This document shows positions 34,906-35,577 of a stretch of DNA of 35,577 nt, piece after piece; position 1 is the stretch's first letter, and the number at the start of each line of letters is the position of its first letter. Origin of the DNA: Desulfobacula sp. (GTDB taxonomy: Bacteria; Desulfobacterota; Desulfobacteria; Desulfobacterales; Desulfobacteraceae); the NCBI RefSeq assembly GCF_030611305.1, contig NZ_JAUWQB010000032.1:1-35577 (forward strand). The letters run 5' to 3'. The position numbers and the translations under genes were made by a program. The notes under the pieces are model-generated. The model was given only the letters and a program-made list of their open reading frames with translations. It was not told the origin of the DNA and searched no databases.

Positions 34906-34936
34906 CGATAACTTAAAATATTATAAGTGAAAAATA

Positions 34937-35137
34937 ATGAGCGACAAAAAAAATACTGATTCCATAACCCCGCCAATGCAAAGTAATCCAACCTTGAAAG
35001 AATATCGCTGTCCACATTGTAATAGATTTCTTTTCAAGGGAAATGTTAAGAAGTTGAATATGCTGTGTCATCATTGTCAGAAATTGATAAATGCTGACGA
35101 AAGTGAGCTTTTAAAGATAAAAACAGACGAAACCTGA
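34937..35137 (+). CDS. Com-like zinc-ribbon protein
   Basis: 66 residues. After a Ser/Pro-rich N-terminus of about 20 residues comes a four-cysteine ribbon, YRCPHCNRFLFKGNVKKL then MLCHHCQKLI, with the CPHC-x-RFLFKG pattern of Com, the small Mu-phage translational activator and its prophage relatives. Such proteins bind zinc and, in Mu, RNA. No other phage genes are nearby, so a domesticated or independent role is more likely than an active prophage. The Shine-Dalgarno sequence is weak. Confidence 0.65.
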   Translation: MSDKKNTDSITPPMQSNPTLKEYRCPHCNRFLFKGNVKKLNMLCHHCQKLINADESELLKIKTDET

Positions 35138-35577
35138 AGTCATTTCCCCTATTAATTTATTATTTTCAATGAGGGTAATTGTTGTTCCATAGTCTCATTG
35201 TGTTTGTCGATGATGCTAAAAGCACAAGACTATTCATAATAGTGCTCTTGATACCAGGAAAAATTCAGGGGCCAGACTTTGAATACAAGTACCCGTTATT
35301 CGAATTTTGATTGCAGTCACTACTGCCAAAAGAAGTCAACGCTTTTTGATTAAGGGCTTACAGAGACTGTAGATAGACAACGGGCTCGCCTTTTTACTAT
35401 CCAAGAAATGGATAGTTCTTCTCAATATTTTATCTAAAAAAGTGGCTTAACCCTGTGCCTACTTTTTTGGGGGAGGATCAAAAACGTATCCGGGTTCCCA
35501 TAAAGAAGAATTTTAAAAGATTTTTTCCTCTTTAAACGTCACCAGACCCTCCTTAAGAAAGATTCTTACCAGAGATA
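35138..35577. other. 440-bp stretch without a supported gene
   Basis: All frames are broken by stops. A perfect 8-bp hairpin, ACTATCCA (35396-35403) with TGGATAGT (35409-35416) and a 5-nt loop, stands out. The sequence GGGGCCAGACTTTGAATAC (from about 35269) is reminiscent of the repeat arm at 1-10. The minus strand keeps short protein-like pieces (for example ATFLDKILRRTIHFLDSKKA) separated by stops, which could be the remains of a mobile element; this is not firm. Confidence 0.35.

Overview
The window looks like chromosomal DNA from an AT-rich Desulfobacterota bacterium, most likely a Desulfobacteraceae/Desulfobacula-type anaerobe. This placement is inferred from gene content and protein style (ParC/ParE rather than GyrA/GyrB in this block, a short-loop cytochrome bd oxidase, HPr and enzyme I with no sugar permease, a B12-type radical SAM protein, MetF beside a CGGC protein, small Cys-rich proteins). 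No rRNA, tRNA, CRISPR array or intact insertion sequence was found.

Layout. 1-2422: cydA-cydB (minus strand), with a perfect 10-bp inverted repeat at the left edge. 2712-5187: a LysM-type lytic transglycosylase (plus), a 53-residue four-cysteine protein below usual ORF cut-offs (minus, 3824-3985), and a membrane-anchored coiled-coil protein (minus). 5214-7473: divergent guaA and efp. 7542-22923: a nearly unbroken minus-strand housekeeping block. Read in the direction of transcription it is LOG-family protein, parE, parC, mltF, rng, a LysM-like membrane protein, yajC, secD, secF, dprA, topA. Three junctions overlap by 4 nt and three genes (yajC, secD, topA) start with TTG behind strong Shine-Dalgarno sequences. 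23111-25647: ptsH-ptsI-smpB (plus). 25711-26646: an unrecognised protein built from an internal duplication. 26744-27874: a membrane metallophosphoesterase that is visibly more GC-rich than its neighbours.

28034-35577 is more accessory in character. It has a B12-binding radical SAM protein followed closely by a membrane-anchored metallo-beta-lactamase-fold hydrolase of the dihydropterin-related type, then a 400-bp gap with a perfect 15-bp hairpin, then metF and a CGGC-domain protein. Next is a diguanylate cyclase gene broken by an internal deletion and frameshift. Last come small proteins: an Ada-like zinc-site membrane protein, an 87-residue unknown and a Com-like zinc ribbon. The final 440 bp has no gene I can support.

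Functional reading. The long minus-strand block joins chromosome topology and decatenation (ParE, ParC, TopA), RNA processing (RNase G), peptidoglycan turnover (MltF, LysM protein), protein export (YajC-SecD-SecF) and DNA uptake/protection (DprA). The PTS pair probably has a regulatory role. The most interesting candidates are the radical SAM/MBL pair, the internally duplicated protein at 25711, the hidden Cys-rich microprotein, and the clean deletion scar in the diguanylate cyclase gene.
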